Shown: positions 12,121 through 23,800, counted from the stretch's first letter. The stretch: DNA of 64,000 bases from Hysterangium stoloniferum (GCA_015178975.1 WHVD01000021.1:434001-498000); one strand, 5' to 3'. Notes: generated by a model not told the origin, from the letters alone. Numbers and translations are program-made.

Positions 12121-12763
12121 GCAAGAGGATCAAGGAAACAATGACTCACCTCCTAAAATCCAATAAGAACAAAGAAGTTTCAATGTCTTAGTACTGATGC
12201 GTGTGACAGACCTTCCCCATATCAATCAAGTGTTGTAACTGGTCCAGCGTACGCCCCAGTTGTTGTATTTGGCCTTTAGTATGGAACTTAATAATATCCA
12301 TCAATGACTGTTCCAACAGGGCAGATTGCTCCATACCTTTATCAAACCCCACCCTATATGACATATATAAGGGAGGACATTTACCAAACCCAAATAGTCC
12401 TCCGGGAATGCTTCTGACGAGGTAGGTAATCGAATATTTCCCAACTCCACCCAATTTTCCCCTGCGTCCTTGACTGCCAAATACAAATGCTGAGCCCAAT
12501 AACGCTTGGTATATTTCATGGCGATTGGTTCTGGACTATACTTGGATTCTTCTAGTCCAATTCCGGAGGATGGCTCAACCACCAGTGAAGTTGAAGGTGA
12601 AGTGACAACGGCAGCGACCTTGACAGTTAAGCCAGGTGAATGGGAATTGGCAGAGAGAGGAACATCGGAAGGGTTGGCATGTGAAGAAGCAGCACAGGGG
12701 CGACCGAGAGTCCCAGGCATTGCGATGAACGTGGACATTGGATATCGATTGCGAAGGTGCAAG
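12063..12763 (-). repeat. Inverted ~0.7 kb unit, copy B
   Basis: This is the reverse-complement partner of 800-1500, and its start overlaps the last unit of the 67 bp array. The frames at 12188-12499 and 12301-12768 (minus) encode the same two unknown protein segments as copy A, with substitutions. Homology ends at 12763, just before a different repeat at 12805-12861. Confidence 0.75.
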
Positions 12764-12804
12764 TGCAATGGTGGAAGCCGGGAGCAAAAGTTGTGTACGC
12801 AACG

Positions 12805-12861
12805 CTTGTCTAGCTGCCGGGAAGTGTAAGACCATCTAGCAGGAATAGCTTACACATTCTA
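12805..12861 (+). repeat. Left half of a dispersed repeat split by the pogo-like element
   Basis: The sequence tctagctgcc...agcttacacattcta matches 39618-39678. The other half resumes at 15367. Joined, the two halves parallel the uninterrupted copy at 39618-39750. Confidence 0.8.
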
Positions 12862-15366
12862 CAGTAGATGTTCTCATAATGCATGACCTCACCATGCATG
12901 ACTCTAATGTTGCATTAGATCTCATCTGAAACCACATTGGTTAGTAGTGACTTAGTACTGGGGTTTGCATATTGCATAATGCATCTAAATTTGTGTACAA
13001 TTATGCATTGTCAGATTAGGCATTTCCATATTTGGGTCACATTATCTAAGCAACAGTGCTTCTGAGAATCTTTCCCTAGTGCCAAGTTCTGTACCCATGC
13101 CTGTCATACAAAATGTCTCACAGCTTAAATGGAAGCCCCACACTGAGCATGCTCCCTATAAGCCTCGTAAAGCCCATCAAGTCATAAACAAGAATTCTCC
13201 CAAGAGCTCCGCCCGAACTGCTTCATCACAAAGGCATAGCAACCTTACCTTGCATGACTGGATGTCAGTCTTTGCATATATTGATGCCCACCCAGGCATT
13301 TCACAAGATGCTGTCGTCCAGCATTTCAAGACTTGCACTGAGGGTGCCCTTATGTTTGATCAGTCAACACTTTCCCACAAACTTCGGGATAGGCAGAATC
13401 TCGAGGCTCGCATTCACAAGTATCCAAATGCATTATCAATGAAGCAGCAGTGCATTGTCACACGACCAGATGTGGAGCGTGCCCTGTTCCTATGGGTCAA
13501 GCATATGGAGGAGAAGCAAGAGACAGTTAATGGCCCTATGCTTATAGCCAAGTGAGCAAAGTTCGAGAATGACTTTGGTGTCCCCGAGGAAGAGCAGTTG
13601 AAGGGTGATGGCTGATTCCAAAATTTAAGAAGGCCTATGGTATCAAGGAGTATCGTAGACATGGCGAGGCTGGATCTGTTGATTTGGCTGCTGTGGAAGC
13701 TGAGAGAGTCCACTTCAGGGGTGTCTTGGCTAAGTACTCTTCAAGGGATCACTTCAATTTTGATGAAACAAGTCTGTTTGCTTTGTAAGTCAATGCATTT
13801 CATGGGCAGCAGTCATCTAATTATCATTTGTAGTACACCACCTGACCGTAGTCTTGTAACAGAGCAGGTGAGTGGAAAAAAAAAGGATAAATTTCAGATC
13901 ACATTGGGACTGGGCTGTAATGCAGATGGTAGTGAGAAACTGCCAATTCTCTTTATTGGAAAATACAAGAATCCCCACAAGCTCGTGGCCTTTATTATCG
14001 CAACAACAAGAAGGCTTGGATGACAAGAGAAATATTCGAGGAGTATGATTAATTATGTCAAATCCAATGAACAGGTATACTTAATGTATCTTTACAGGTC
14101 GATTAAATTGCTTGATATGAACATGCATCATCAGAACAGGGATATTTGCCTGCTCCTGGACAATTTTTCAGGATATCATATCAACTACAAGCCTCAAAAC
14201 ATCAATCTCGAATACTTTGAGCCCAACCTCACCTCACATATCCAACCAGATGCTGCAGGCATCATTTGTACCATGAAGGCACTCTACCGGAAAGCTTTCT
14301 GTCTCCGGCAATCGAACTTGATGAAGTAGGAGCAAGGGAGATCTACAAAATTGATTTACTCGAGGCTATGATGTTGGTAATGGAGGCATGGAATGATGTG
14401 AAGGCGACAACAATTGTTAACTGCTGGAATTTCACAAAAATCCAGCCTGAAAGCAAAATCAACACTCATAGTCACATTCACAATATCGCAACAACCTCTC
14501 ATCTTTCACCTATGATGGACATGAAGGCCTGGATGGTGGTGCATGCATTTGCGACATCCAATGAGATCTCACTGCCAGATGCTGAACATCAACTTCATGG
14601 TGTTCTCAAAAATCATTACATCACAGCTGACTGGGATCCTGTGCTAAAAGTTGTTATGGATGCAGAAAATGACATTCCAAAGGCTTTGGAAGGACTCAAT
14701 GTATTCACCCTCAAGATTTTCGGCTGCGATCTCACTCAATTTATCTTCTCCAAGTTGTCCACCATTCCAGGTCAAGTGGCCATCACAATCACTACTCCTG
14801 TACAACTCTCTGATGCTGAATGAGACCTTTCAGCAACTGTTGACAACCTCAAGCAATGCAAACGAATCATTGGGACACCACTCACACTGGACAAAATGCT
14901 GAATCCAGTTGAAGAAATGGAAGTGGGACATTTGGTTTACAGGTTTGAAGGTGGTGATGAGGCCATTGTTTCACAGGTTAACTACAAGGAGGCTGTCAGA
15001 TGTGGGGAGGTTGTGGAGATTGAATCAGATGAAGAAGACTCAGAGGTCATGGGCCATTCACAGCCAGAGATGAGATCATTCAGTTGTGTGAAAGGATGGA
15101 GAGGGTTTGCATCACTCACAGTACACCAGACACTGCAGTTGACCTCTCTTGACGTTTGTGGCAGTTTAGAATTGAGATGAAGAAGATAGAGGGTGCCAGT
15201 TTGAAGCAAGCAACCTTGGACAGGTGGTTTGGCAGCAGCAAGACAGGTTGTGACTAATCACAGTCACATAGTCATTTAATGTCACACTTGGCTGCAAGTG
15301 CATATTCCTAATAGTGCATCATAGAAGTAGCTGTACTGACATCATGCATTGTGAGAACATCTACTG
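12862..15366 (+). mobile_element. Pogo-like (Tc1/mariner superfamily) DNA transposon
   Basis: Terminal inverted repeats begin CAGTAGATGTTCTCA at 12862 and end with the complementary TGAGAACATCTACTG at 15352-15366. They are extended by an imperfect AATGCATGA block. The element is flanked by TA at 12860-12861 and 15367-15368. The flanking sequence exists without the insertion at 39618-39750, with a single TA at 39677-39678. Total length is 2505 bp with one transposase gene inside. The sequence looks CpG-poor, which suggests long residence under methylation. Confidence 0.93.
13079..15258 (+). pseudogene. Pogo-type DDE transposase, decayed
   Basis: The N-terminal region (13180-13500) has a CENP-B/Tc5-type DNA-binding domain, including HPGISQDAVVQHF and DQSTLSHKLRDR. 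The DDE core follows: FNFDETSLFA (first Asp, ~13760), ITLGLGCNADGSEKLP (~13915), LLLDNFSGY (second Asp, ~14155) and SHIQPDAAGI (~14240, where an LDAG-like motif is usual). A C-terminal extension includes YRFEGGDEAIV and an acidic stretch. The last residues read KQATLDRWFG (15205-15234), a PCNA-interacting PIP box as known for pogo transposases. There are in-frame stops near 13553 and 13613, and the reading frame shifts around 13620-13680, 14025 and 14330. An intron may explain one shift, but the rest are decay. Such enzymes cut and paste the element at TA. Confidence 0.9.
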
Positions 15367-15435
15367 TAGTTAGGTCGGAGTTCAAGGGGCTATGCGGCAA
15401 AGCTAATTAGGTTAAAAATAGAAGATACCCAGGTG
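15367..15435 (+). repeat. Right half of the dispersed repeat split by the pogo-like element
   Basis: The sequence from gttaggtcggagttc to about 15435 aligns with 39679-39750. Homology then ends. This half shows that 12862-15366 is an insertion. Confidence 0.8.
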
Positions 15436-15825
15436 ACCCTAGCACCGTCTCACTGGTCTTCCTGTATTATAAAATTTTTCGCTCTGATGGATCATGCATG
15501 ATTGTTTTCTTTGTATATTTCATCTACCAATTACCTACCCTTTGAGACTTAGAAATGATACAGGATAACGTTTGTGGCACACTTCCATTAATACATTAAT
15601 AAAATGCACAAAGGTAACATTTTGGATCAATTAATTGGACGATGCTTGGCTCAGGTGCTGTTTTTAAAGTCCAAAGTTTGCGCACAACCCAACTGTTGTC
15701 AACACCCCATGGCCAACACAAGACCAATAACGCCTCACTGATAGACAGATGGTCTGAGTCCGGCTCTACAAAGCATGCCCTTGAGTCAAAGAGCTAGCAG
15801 TAATTAAGCTTGCATTATGAAGACT
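15436..15825. other. No recognisable gene
   Basis: AT-rich sequence without a supported ORF or repeat. Confidence 0.4.
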
Positions 15826-16375
15826 AATGTGTCGAACTTCTATCCATATCTCCATGAAGATCTCCAGAATTGTGCCACAATCAAATTTGAAGAATTTTTG
15901 GAATACATATTTGACTTCAGACTTGACACAAAGGCAATGGCCAAAGCTCAGAAATTACCCACAGGAAAGAGTTTATAAAGCTGATGGATAAGGACTGTAG
16001 TGCAGTCAATGGAGCAGGCTGTTATGTTCCTTTGTGAAGTTGGTCAACTATGTTTTCTACCAAACAGGCATGGAAGAAATGCAGCTGTGCCGTAATGATA
16101 GCACCCTCCTCTGAAGGTTGTATGCCACATGTAAGCCTGATGTCTTGGGAGTTCATGCAAACACATTTAACCAAAGAGGGAGACTCAATCCCAATAACCT
16201 GTTGGAGAAATCCCCGGGAGACGTTGATGCCCTCCACTGGGGTGAGGCCTTGGACTTCTGGGAATTTAAGCTCCTGGTGAAAAGCTATGTCGAGTACTTG
16301 AAGTCCGCGGCATTCAGTAAGGTTTCTTTTAATACATATAAGCTCTGTCCTGATATGTTGGAATAGATTCAAGTG
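15826..16375 (+). pseudogene. Fragment of a basidiomycete hypothetical protein, possibly FunK1-associated
   Basis: Frames read FEEFLEYIFDF (~15880), CKPDVLGVHANTFNQRGRLN (~16125) and DALHWGEALDFWEFKLLV (~16228-16280). They are broken by a frameshift near 16115 and stops before it. The order of a KPDVxGV block followed by HWGE...FWEFK recalls the N-terminal region of large mushroom proteins that end in a FunK1-type kinase domain. I am recalling that family only loosely. No kinase motif is visible. Confidence 0.35.
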
Positions 16376-18430
16376 GTGAAAAACAGGCTCGCAGTAAAGA
16401 GTTGATTCGCACCAAAACTAGTTCATTCAATTTGCAGCCAAACAAGCTACTTGTTCCAACTCGCCGTGGTACAAGATTAAATACAATAAAGGACACAAAA
16501 AACAGACGATGCCGTGGAACTCTATACCTCCACCGGTAAGTTTTCTCCTCACTGTATAACCCATCTCAAGCCTACTTTTTTGATTCAATATAGCCCGTAA
16601 CAACTACCCAAAAGGTACAGATATTTATATGTCAGATTATAGCTGTGCTGAATGGCATCTCATAGGGCAAGGGGAAGAAACCTCAGCAATTATCGGGTCT
16701 TTCATTGAAGCCCACACATGTTACAGTAGTACGTTCTCAATAATTATTGATATTATTGATTTGCTTAAACATTGCCGATAGCTCACTGTTCCCAAATCCA
16801 CTCGAGGAAAGAAAGCAAAAGCAATGGTCAGTGGATTTGTTACATTTGCGACCAGTCAGTTCATGTTTATTATGTATACTCACAATCGAACAGGTGCCCT
16901 CACCAACATTTTCTACTGGCAGTGTAAATGAAGGACGGTGATTTTAAGATTATTATGATTATTCAGATTATTTTAATATATTTGGCTATAGGTATTGATA
17001 TTTAAACGTTAACTGTTGCAGTCATTGAAATGACATCATTCAAAGCTGCCACCTGAGTCTCGCATCCCTCATCCCGATTCCCTGCAACCCCTCACCCCCT
17101 ACCATTTCCCACTGAAATTTCTCTTTCGTTTCCATTTCTGCTGGTACACAATGTCTCGGAGTATTTGCTTCTACAGTCGTCTTCATTTCCTTATGCGGAC
17201 AACATCAAAATTTCAAACTACTGTCACTTTTGCTATCACTTATGTTTCCCAGTGAGGTATTTGTTGTTCCTTCTCAGTGGTTCAGCAAATCAATTAATAT
17301 GGACTGATTGGCGATAAATATATTTCTATTCCACTGTGCCTGTACCATTCCGAACTGTAGATGAAAGCCCCTCTGGAACCGAATATAATATATTTTCAAC
17401 CTGATATGGATCTACTTGTAAACCTGTGAAAATTCTGATATCGACTGATAACCAGTGCTAATTTGCACTGGCTGCGACATTTTTTCGCAGTAGCACCAGT
17501 GCCTTTTGCACTTTTCAAAAAGACCGGCGCTGAACTAAATTTTGTTTCAAAAGCACTGATAATCAGTGCGATGGGACTTATGACCAGTACGTAAGGGACC
17601 TATTCTCAGCATCCGAGGGCTTTGAAATGAGTCCGTTTCCTTGCTACAGTGCTCGGCTAGACACGACTAGACACACTACTTTCGCGAGATCCCTATGTTA
17701 AGTAGTTGACAAGATTTCGGAAGGATTAAGTCTGTATGCGAAGCTCAGTGAGTGAGTGAGTAAACTTCACTGAGGTATATGGTGAAATATCGCGATTTTT
17801 ATCTACTTTCTAATTGTTTTAGGAGAGTTATTAGGGGACTAAATAGGGGAAATTTAGATACTCGAAGTTTCTAGGCCATTGCATCATTAAGGAGATTAGA
17901 AGTTACTTCCCCCTTAGCGGCACCTCAATATATGCGCATATATTCGTCATCGGATTCATATTTCGGTTACGTTTTATGCGAAGACTTGATTACTAACACC
18001 CTATTCACTAGTCGGTATAAAAGCTTACTATAGATCTAGAGAGGCTAGGGAGGCTAGGGAGTCTACATAATGGGTGTAGACATTCCCAAATCCCTGATGT
18101 AGCATTGTTCAGTTCGTGGGCAGCAGCAACGCACAAAACAATGCACTTTTCCAAGTTTTCTGTAATCCGGGGCCTAATACTGAGGATGCAAACAATTGGC
18201 TCGAACACACCAAAACATCCAATCCGAGAGCAACCATTTTGGGGCTATTCGACAGGGTGAGTGAAATTGCTACCGACATTTACAAGCTAACACGATATAT
18301 TTTAGAGGCATTCTTTCAATGTGATGTACTGATATACCTTCTCTCCTGGAAGTACTGACATGATATTAGGGCTTGAATCAATTCTGTAAAAACAAGCATC
18401 ACTTGTTCATTAATTCCACCCCTTTTCAGA
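16376..18430. other. No recognisable gene; imperfect palindromes near 17435-17575
   Basis: Only short frames are seen. Between 17435 and 17575 the motif accagtgc and its complement gcactggt recur several times around an ATTTTTTCGCA core, so this segment can fold. It might be a small degenerate MITE, but no target duplication is visible. Confidence 0.35.
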
Positions 18431-18554
18431 TGTCAATGAGAACTTTGTCTCCCTCTCCAGTATGGAGTTCCCGGGAATTCAATTGTCACTGACTGATGGT
18501 CCTGCCAATCGTCATTATTTAAAGCTTGTGTATACCGGACAATTATACAGTGGC

Positions 18555-19315
18555 TACAACAAATGGCCTCCTTATCTTGATGACTTGCACCCTAGATATT
18601 CGGTCAAGCCATCATCACCAACTTCCTCCTGGACTTATTCATCTCCACTCGGCTTTCATGGCCTCTTGTCACTGCATCAATGAATCAAAGCTCGTATTCC
18701 AATCATCAATTGGCTAATCAACTACTGGACTTTGGAAGACTTCGGGGCAAGATCAAGCTGAGAGACATGGGTCCCCAGCTTTGGGAGATCTGGGCTACCG
18801 GGAAAAAATTATGGGCCATTTTGTAGTGCCTGGCAATATACACGAGTGGTTCTCTGAAATCCTGGGGGAGGAACCCAAAATTACTGTCTACATTGACCTT
18901 AACCTCCCAGACAGCGTAGAAACTCTTGAGAGCGTAACAATACAAGGTGCAAAACCAATGAGAAGGTATTTTCCGAGCTAGGACACTGACAAAAATAGTT
19001 GCTCAGTTTTCTCTCCCGCCTAGACATACCTGTCGTATTAATGAAGCTGCGCCGACAGGTGTAGCTCCAACGTGGAGGACCTAATCTGTTATTCATGAAA
19101 CCTCGCCATGTCTGAAATCTTGAAAGTGTGGAAAACACACGTACTGCTTTACATAAGGAAATGTAGGCTGAAGGGTGTCCTTGATAATCAGTAAGCAGGG
19201 AGGTCTTTTAGAAGGAACAATTTTCAGTCACCTATATGATTCCGAGATATGAAAACGCTGCGAAGTTTCTCGCATTCCCAGTCCTCCTGTTTTACAGTCT
19301 GTTCACAGAAAAGAA
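18555..19315 (+). repeat. Third, partial copy of repeat family R
   Basis: The sequence is collinear with 25695-26395 and then, after an internal deletion, with 26830-26940 of the right arm. Shared peptides include GHFVVPGNIHEWF and LPDSVETLESVTIQ at 18800-18980. It is in direct orientation relative to the right arm. The encoded protein is unknown. The copy ends directly at the GUT2 fragment. Confidence 0.8.
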
Positions 19316-19505
19316 TGCTTTCTTTCTAATGCATCCTCGCGGCGCACTTTGATGTCAGGGGAGAGATAATGACGGATCTCCTCGAGGATCCAGCGGATAT
19401 CATCTTCGCGGGCGCGGGGCTCGACTTCGAGAGAGGCTTTTGTGTCTGTTGTGCCAGCGATAGTGTTTCCCTGCCACGGGAGGAAGAAGATCACACGACC
19501 GTCTG
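19303..19505 (-). pseudogene. Mitochondrial FAD glycerol-3-phosphate dehydrogenase fragment
   Basis: The minus strand encodes about 60 codons with FFLPWQGNTIAGTTD, EDDIRWILEEI and HYLSPDIKVRRED. These match the conserved core of the FAD-dependent glycerol-3-phosphate dehydrogenase (yeast GUT2 family) of the mitochondrial inner membrane. The FAD-binding N-terminus and the rest of the enzyme are missing. It is squeezed between a family R copy and the foldback element. Codons are well preserved, so capture may be recent. Confidence 0.85.
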
Positions 19506-19513
19506 AGGTGGAG

Positions 19514-19993
19514 TGTATTTTACTACTATATGTATATATAGAGTATTATGATATTATAACTCCAAAATTTGACCTACAGCATGTTTCCCAAAATTGCAGT
19601 CCATTTGAGCTTGCGAACCAATTCATGAGCCGGCAGATGTGTCACTCCCAATGAGCTTATATTATGTTGTTTTATATGTATCTAGGTAGTGAAAAATGAC
19701 AGCGCCTGGCTTTGCGGTCAGAGCTAATGTGAGTGAGGTTGCTGAGTAAATGCATACAACTACCCTCATACAGGTTTTCAGCTGGTATTTAAACAGAAAA
19801 AGCCAGGCGCTCTCATTTTTTACTACCTAGATACATGTAAAACAACATAATATAAGCTCATTGGGAGTGACACATCTGTTGGCTCATGAATTGGTTCGCA
19901 AGCTCAAATGGACTGCAATTTTGGGAAACATGCTGTAGGTCAAATTTTGGAGTTATAATATCATAATATACTAGATATATAGTAGTAAAATAC
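19514..19993. mobile_element. 480 bp foldback (long palindrome) element
   Basis: Arms 19514-19714 and 19795-19993 are inverted repeats about 200 bp long with few mismatches, and they surround an ~80 bp loop. The outer ends are gtattttactactata and its complement. A direct target duplication is not obvious. The length, absence of coding capacity and near-perfect symmetry fit a foldback or MITE-like element. Confidence 0.88.
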
Positions 19994-20104
19994 ATATATG
20001 AAGTTACAAGACAATTGGTTAATTATTGAGCAAGCTACGAGGTTTGGAACTTTCAGCAATATTTCCGCGCAAATCTAGCGCGCGCCTTACGTAATGCAAA
20101 GCGC

Positions 20105-20438
20105 TGTAATCAGCTTATATCATGGATATCCCATGCTCCTTTGAAGGGTTTTAAAACTGCACTTCACCAAGCAGACTATTGGATACATTCGCATTTTGTA
20201 TATTTATTCTGTATTTTTAGGAGTATTGGCTAGAAGAGACATGGTGTAGAAATACGGTGCAGACGTATATCGAGACACGGTGAGCAAAGAGCGTTAGTAT
20301 TACTAAGCAGCTATACTGTAGTTACTTTATATATTTACAAAAGAATGCAAGTTTACTAATTATATATATCATATTTCAACATAGGTTCAGTGAGGGAATT
20401 AAGCATGCGGATACAAGTACAAAGATCCCTAGTAAGTA
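20105..20438 (+). repeat. Right arm of the inverted repeat, inner part
   Basis: This is the complement of 9212-9440. It differs by an extra ~150 bp block (20240-20385) that the left arm lacks. Part of that block (20248-20336) recurs at 42474-42560. The arm is interrupted at 20438 by the 5.1 kb element and resumes at 25572. Confidence 0.8.
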
Positions 20439-20439
20439 T

Positions 20440-21290
20440 GTCACAAAAATAGAAAACCTCCGCTCAGACCTAAGCAGGCCTGAGCAGGTCAGTCAGACGC
20501 TCAGATTTGCTGACTGACGGATCAGGCCTGATTCCGTGGAAGACTTGGACATGGCCTGTCCAGGCTAGTCAGGTGACCTGCTTAGGCCTGAACAGGTCAC
20601 GTGGACTGAACAGGCCTGTTCAGGCTTGGACAGGTCATGTCAACTAAATAAAAATAAAAAAGGGTGGAGCAGGTCGGTCGGTCAAACAACCTGACAGGAC
20701 CCTCCCCTCTTATGTTTGTCCCAGCTTTAATTAAATCTTTGATTACTAGCTCTCATTGTGGCCAATGATTAGGCGCCCAAGAGGTACACGGAGCAAATGA
20801 TATTTAATTAATTTACACAAAACACGAATCGAACACACGACCAACAAATAGCTTACATACTCACAATGATACAATATTACAACTAGACTATAAGACCTTT
20901 ACAAGTGAACATCTTTTGTGGTCTAGATAACTACCAACAATTTCTCCACTTAATATAAAACAATATCAGCTTCATTCTATGGTCACTTTTGACTTATCTA
21001 CCTGAGCTCTATGTATATAAATATGATAGATAGATAGATATGTTCCATTTTTATAGTAGCGTCAGGTGGCTACTCCGGTACCTAATATTCAATTACATAG
21101 AATGATAAAGGACACTCAGTTATTTTGGCTTTCGCTGAAAAATCGTCAGAGCCCACCACCCATTGGGAGGGCACTGCCGCGCCGGGATTGAGGGGGGATG
21201 GCAATGTTGGATAATCCAGCAGCAGCGGGTTGAACACTGAGGGAATCACGCGGCAGTTAGTTCAAAGGTGAGGATCGAGAAAATAATTTC
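20440..21290. other. Left subterminal region of the 5.1 kb element
   Basis: The region carries repeated GGCCTG/CAGGCC half sites up to about 20700, then non-coding AT-rich sequence with a short GATA tandem near 21025-21045. No gene was found. Confidence 0.6.
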
Positions 21291-21309
21291 ACCTATTAGC
21301 TGTGCGTCT

Positions 21310-22690
21310 TTTGCCAGGTGATGCAGTCGTTGTTGGGGGTGTAGGCATCAGCGTTGGTTGGTCACGATCGCGTTCCCTCTCCCTTTCCCGCTCACGTTCC
21401 CTTTCGCGTTCGCGCTGCTCTCGATGGGCGCGATGCCGTCGCTCCCGCTCACATTCACGGTCTTTATCGCGGCCTGCTCTGCCCGTTCCTCCTGTTGCGT
21501 GGGCTTGTGCCAATAGGGCCGAGCTCTACAAAGAAAAGTACACGATATCATTAGCGTCCAAGTCTATTGCCTCGAATAAAATCAACGAAGCAGAATCCAC
21601 GCACACTACCAGCTTCCCACCCTTTTCCGCCATTCAACAACATCCAATCAAAGACCCCATCGTCGACGTCACTGTTGAACTTAAGGACTTTGGAGAAGAG
21701 TTCGCGGAGAAAGTCGTAGTCAGGCTGTTCTTCGAAGCCGAGCTTGCGGACATAGTTCATGTAAATTGCAAATTTGCCTACGAGAGGAGCAGAGAATGGA
21801 TCAATGTTTGTTTTTTCATGAGTAGTGAACAGGAGATAAGTGGATGACTCATGAAGAAAGTGGTGTGATGCCAGGGGTTTAGGATGACACCGATATCACG
21901 AAGGCAGCGAAGATCAATGAGCCTATAACTTACCTGGGAAGCCCTCACAAAGCTCTGCAATCGGTGTCGTTTGCTTCTTTTCCCCAATTTTCTTGTACTT
22001 CTGCTTGTTGGTCTGTGCCTTGAGACCTTGCCATGGAAGACCGCCGTGGAGGAAGTACATGAACACATGGCCGAGTCCCTCCAAGTCGTCGCGGCGTGAT
22101 TGTTCTAGGGTTAGGGTAATGGGTTTGAGCTGCTATGGCGAATACATTCGAAAACTTACCTCGACCGAGATGGGTGTTTATACTCATGTATCGGGCCGTG
22201 CCTGAGAGGCTCTTCCGTTCTCGGTAGGGAATGTGTTGCCTTGTCTTTGGATCGCGGTAGTGTTTAGCCATGACAAAGTCTAGAGAAAAACGTTAGATGC
22301 GGAGACAGACGGTCAAAGTTAAGGTGCTCACCGATCACATAGATAGTATTTGCATTCTTCGTCCCCGGCGCACCGATGAGAAAGTTGTCGGGTTTTATGT
22401 CACGATATATAGGGCTCTTGTCGCGTATAGCTTGTACCCGCATTAGCTGTTAACCGTATAATATGAGCACATATCCTCAAAATATACACAGTTAAATACA
22501 CACCATCTGCCGCGCTAACATGCAAACACACTTGACGCTAAACTTGCACCCGCACATGTCGAAAAGATCTTCAAGATTTGGGCCGAAGAGGTCGATGACG
22601 AGGACATTATGGAGGCCTTCCTGACCAAAATGATGGACCTGGGGGATTCCAGGTGTACCAGCGAGGGTCCGATATAGGTAATTGCCTGTG
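21310..22690 (-). pseudogene. Casein kinase 1 fragment without N-lobe
   Basis: Exons on the minus strand run as follows. [20 protein letters not shown] and [17 protein letters not shown] lie at 22505-22690. A catalytic-loop exon with IYRDIKPDNFLIG lies at 22335-22450. [20 protein letters not shown] with the CK1 signature [16 protein letters not shown] lies at 22165-22277. GLGHVFMYF...GLPWQGLKA lies at 21940-22105, and NYVRKLGFEE with DYDFLRELF lies at 21590-21805. An RE-rich tail at 21310-21530 may be the CK1 C-terminus. Introns are retained. The glycine loop and catalytic lysine are absent, and the DFG motif reads DFV, so it cannot be an active kinase as it stands. It begins exactly where a copia reverse-transcriptase fragment ends. 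Confidence 0.9.
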
Positions 22691-23065
22691 GATGGGAATT
22701 CAGGTAAGCCGCTACATAGTCGATCTGCCATGCCTCTATGTCCATGGCAGCCGCTATGGCGAGGTTCATATATAATAACACATACCTGACTACAGACACA
22801 TGTTTTGAAGAAATCAACTCCGGGAATTTGCGTGAAGTTCCTTGCGACCAGGCGTGCTTTTTGTGCAACTAGATTACCGTCCCCATTATACTTGTTGGCA
22901 AAAGTCCAGCGTGTTTGGATTAAACGAGCACCAGCGGGGGGATCAATAATGTCCTAAACATTGCATTCGTTCATCACTGTGAGCTCCTTTGAAATTGGAC
23001 CAGCCCAGAGGTTGGGACGTGTCATGACGTTGGAGTATGAGTTAGGGAGCCAGTAGTTCTGTGGA
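22690..23065 (-). pseudogene. Ty1/copia reverse transcriptase N-terminal fragment
   Basis: Motifs [48 protein letters not shown] and [20 protein letters not shown], in that order, are the start of a copia RT domain. A stop and small shifts break it. The segment ends at AITYIG, within a few bases that also read as the start of the casein kinase exon (shared TATCGGA). The YVDD catalytic box is missing. It is on the same strand as the neighbouring captured fragments. Confidence 0.88.
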
Positions 23066-23094
23066 TCACATCAGTACAATAAATTGTCAGGTGG

Positions 23095-23800
23095 AGAACT
23101 CACCGCCCATCTTTCATCAAGCTCAAATACAAATGCGCAATCGCCACCTTTAGACGATTGTTTGGAAGCACCTGGATCCCCGGCCATGCCCCTGAACATA
23201 AATCTCGTATGGCCCACAGTGGAAAACCAATCGCTGCAGGCTTGTCATGACCATCCCCGCTCCACTCTTGATGAGGGCCCAATAGTAGAAGGGGCGAACG
23301 ATTTATCTTTCTTGCACTTGGTTGTTTGATCGCGAAATTGGTTGGGTCTTGAAGCCGCATAGTTTGTGTAATAAAACTTCTAGAAAGAATTATTAAAAAA
23401 TGCAGTACGCTGCAATGCACACACATACCGTGTTAAGTTAACCCCAGTCCCTGCAGCAATGGCTTCCTTCACTACCCGTGGTCCTTGTTGGCTTGTGGGA
23501 TCTTGAGCCATTTGGTCAAGAACGAGTTGCCGCTTCATGGTATTCGGGAGACTCTTCATTGTAGCGCCACTGCCTTGTAATCCAAGCTGCCTGCGACGGC
23601 GAGCAATAGTTGCTTCGCTAATAAAAGAAAAAAGTGAGGTTGAATGTCTAGAGAGCGATATGAGTCGTACCTCATCTGGATCCCATGCTTTGCAAGAAGT
23701 AGCTTGCTGAGTACCTTACGGTTGGTAATGCCACGTCGGTGGTATTCAATGAGAAGTTGCTTTATGTTTTCGTCTTTAGAAGGCGCTATGAATGGTTATT
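23095..23800 (-). pseudogene. Integrase-like (DDE) protein, N-terminal part
   Basis: The first exon (~23690-23790) reads IKQLLIEYHRRGITNRKVLS and LLAKHGIQM. The second (~23450-23620) has ATIARRRRQLGLQGSGAT and KRQLVLDQMAQDP, a helix-turn-helix type start. The third (~23100-23380) has GPHQEWSGDGHDKPAAIGFP and VLPNNRLKVAIAHLYLSL, with the first catalytic Asp in SGDGHDK. This is the mushroom-expanded integrase-like family with a putative rve core. It is truncated before the second Asp. Introns are 40 to 70 bp. An in-frame splice donor follows KDGR. Confidence 0.8.
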
